Positions 52,868 to 52,984 of a stretch of 52,984 nt of DNA are shown piece after piece (positions within the stretch are counted from its first letter, which is position 1; each line of letters opens with the position of its first letter). Source of the DNA: an uncultured Clostridium sp. (GTDB lineage: Bacteria; Bacillota; Clostridia; Oscillospirales; Acutalibacteraceae); assembly GCA_902471875.1 (NCBI GenBank), contig CABRLN010000013.1:1-52984 (forward strand). Direction: 5' to 3'. The notes below the pieces were generated by a model. The model saw nothing but the letters and a program-made list of their open reading frames with translations, made no database searches and was not told where the DNA came from. The position numbers and the translations under genes were made by a program.

Positions 52868-52984
52868 GTCACTCTCCACATGGAGAGTGTCTAAATATAT
52901 TATAAATATAATTCATTTTATTGTTCACACTTTATAAAATTTATAATAAATAAACAAGAAAAAATATTTATTGTACTAAATATA
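52763..52984. repeat. Perfect 94-nt inverted repeat ending the window
   Basis: Bases 52891-52984 are the exact reverse complement of 52763-52856 (94 of 94), around a 34-nt centre holding the partial CRISPR repeat. A perfect arm of this length, with its far end exactly at the window end, suggests an assembly or library fold-back at the palindromic repeat rather than true chromosome structure. Confidence 0.9.
52868..52890 (+). CRISPR. First CRISPR repeat, truncated after 23 nt
   Basis: GTCACTCTCC, loop ACAT, then GGAGAGTG and T: the stem-loop part of a type I-C repeat (8-bp stem). The expected ending GGATTGAAAT is absent because the sequence turns into an inverted leader copy at 52891. No spacers are present in this window. 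Confidence 0.8.

Noticed and set aside
52891..52984. Second, divergent CRISPR leader
   Set aside because: The sequence is an exact copy of the first leader to the last base of the window; natural duplicated leaders would be expected to differ and to continue.
1..52984. tRNA or rRNA genes, prophage, insertion sequence transposases
   Set aside because: No tRNA- or rRNA-like segment, phage structural gene or transposase was recognised on either strand.

Overview
The window reads as chromosome from a low-GC, endospore-forming Firmicute of the class Clostridia. Evidence is the AT-rich intergenic DNA, the GerA-type germination genes, a Clostridia-style division/cell-wall cluster and the hprK/rapZ/whiA block. 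Two secreted pullulanases open the window; one carries a dockerin and two CBM26-like starch-binding modules. This suggests a gut starch degrader with an amylosome, resembling Ruminococcus bromii. That affiliation is inference; no rRNA is present.

Layout: (1) 294-5906, tandem type I pullulanases, the first with a C-terminal membrane anchor and the second with a dockerin. (2) 5907-9427, an AT-rich accessory stretch with a promoter bracketed by two palindromes and no gene nearby, a cell-wall amidase whose C-terminal Ig-like domain has decayed, a nested tandem repeat and a lipoprotein. (3) 9551-10764, a minus-strand peroxide-defence pair (yaaA, bcp-type peroxiredoxin). (4) 10919-16003, germination receptor genes split across both strands around DUF421 and DUF4363 genes. 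(5) 16349-27303, hprK, PHP phosphatase, murB, rapZ, whiA, dnaE, a glycosyltransferase and pfkA. (6) 27474-29276, an AraC regulator with an alpha/alpha-toroid protein. (7) 29744-43253, the division and cell-wall (dcw) cluster mraZ-rsmH-ftsL-PBP-mraY-ftsW-murG-murA-divIB-ftsZ. It is loosened by several short elements that share ATACTAAT termini. (8) 43393-43935, a GNAT acetyltransferase. (9) 44404-52564, a complete type I-C cas set (cas3, cas5c, cas8c, cas7, cas4, cas1, cas2), then a leader and the first part of one CRISPR repeat. There the sequence turns into an exact 94-nt inverted copy of the leader, most likely an assembly fold-back at a contig end.

The most notable observation is between cas3 and cas5c. 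A minus-strand unit there has its own promoter, a degenerate CRISPR repeat that keeps the type I-C 3' tag TGGATTGAAAT, a spacer-like segment, and a terminator. The spacer-like segment matches a site at the start of the cas5c transcript at 15 of its first 16 positions. The single mismatch is at position 6, and the site is preceded by TTC, the usual type I-C PAM. This is the expected architecture of a crRNA-like guide that makes the Cas effector repress its own operon (CreR/CreA-like). It is a prediction from sequence alone.
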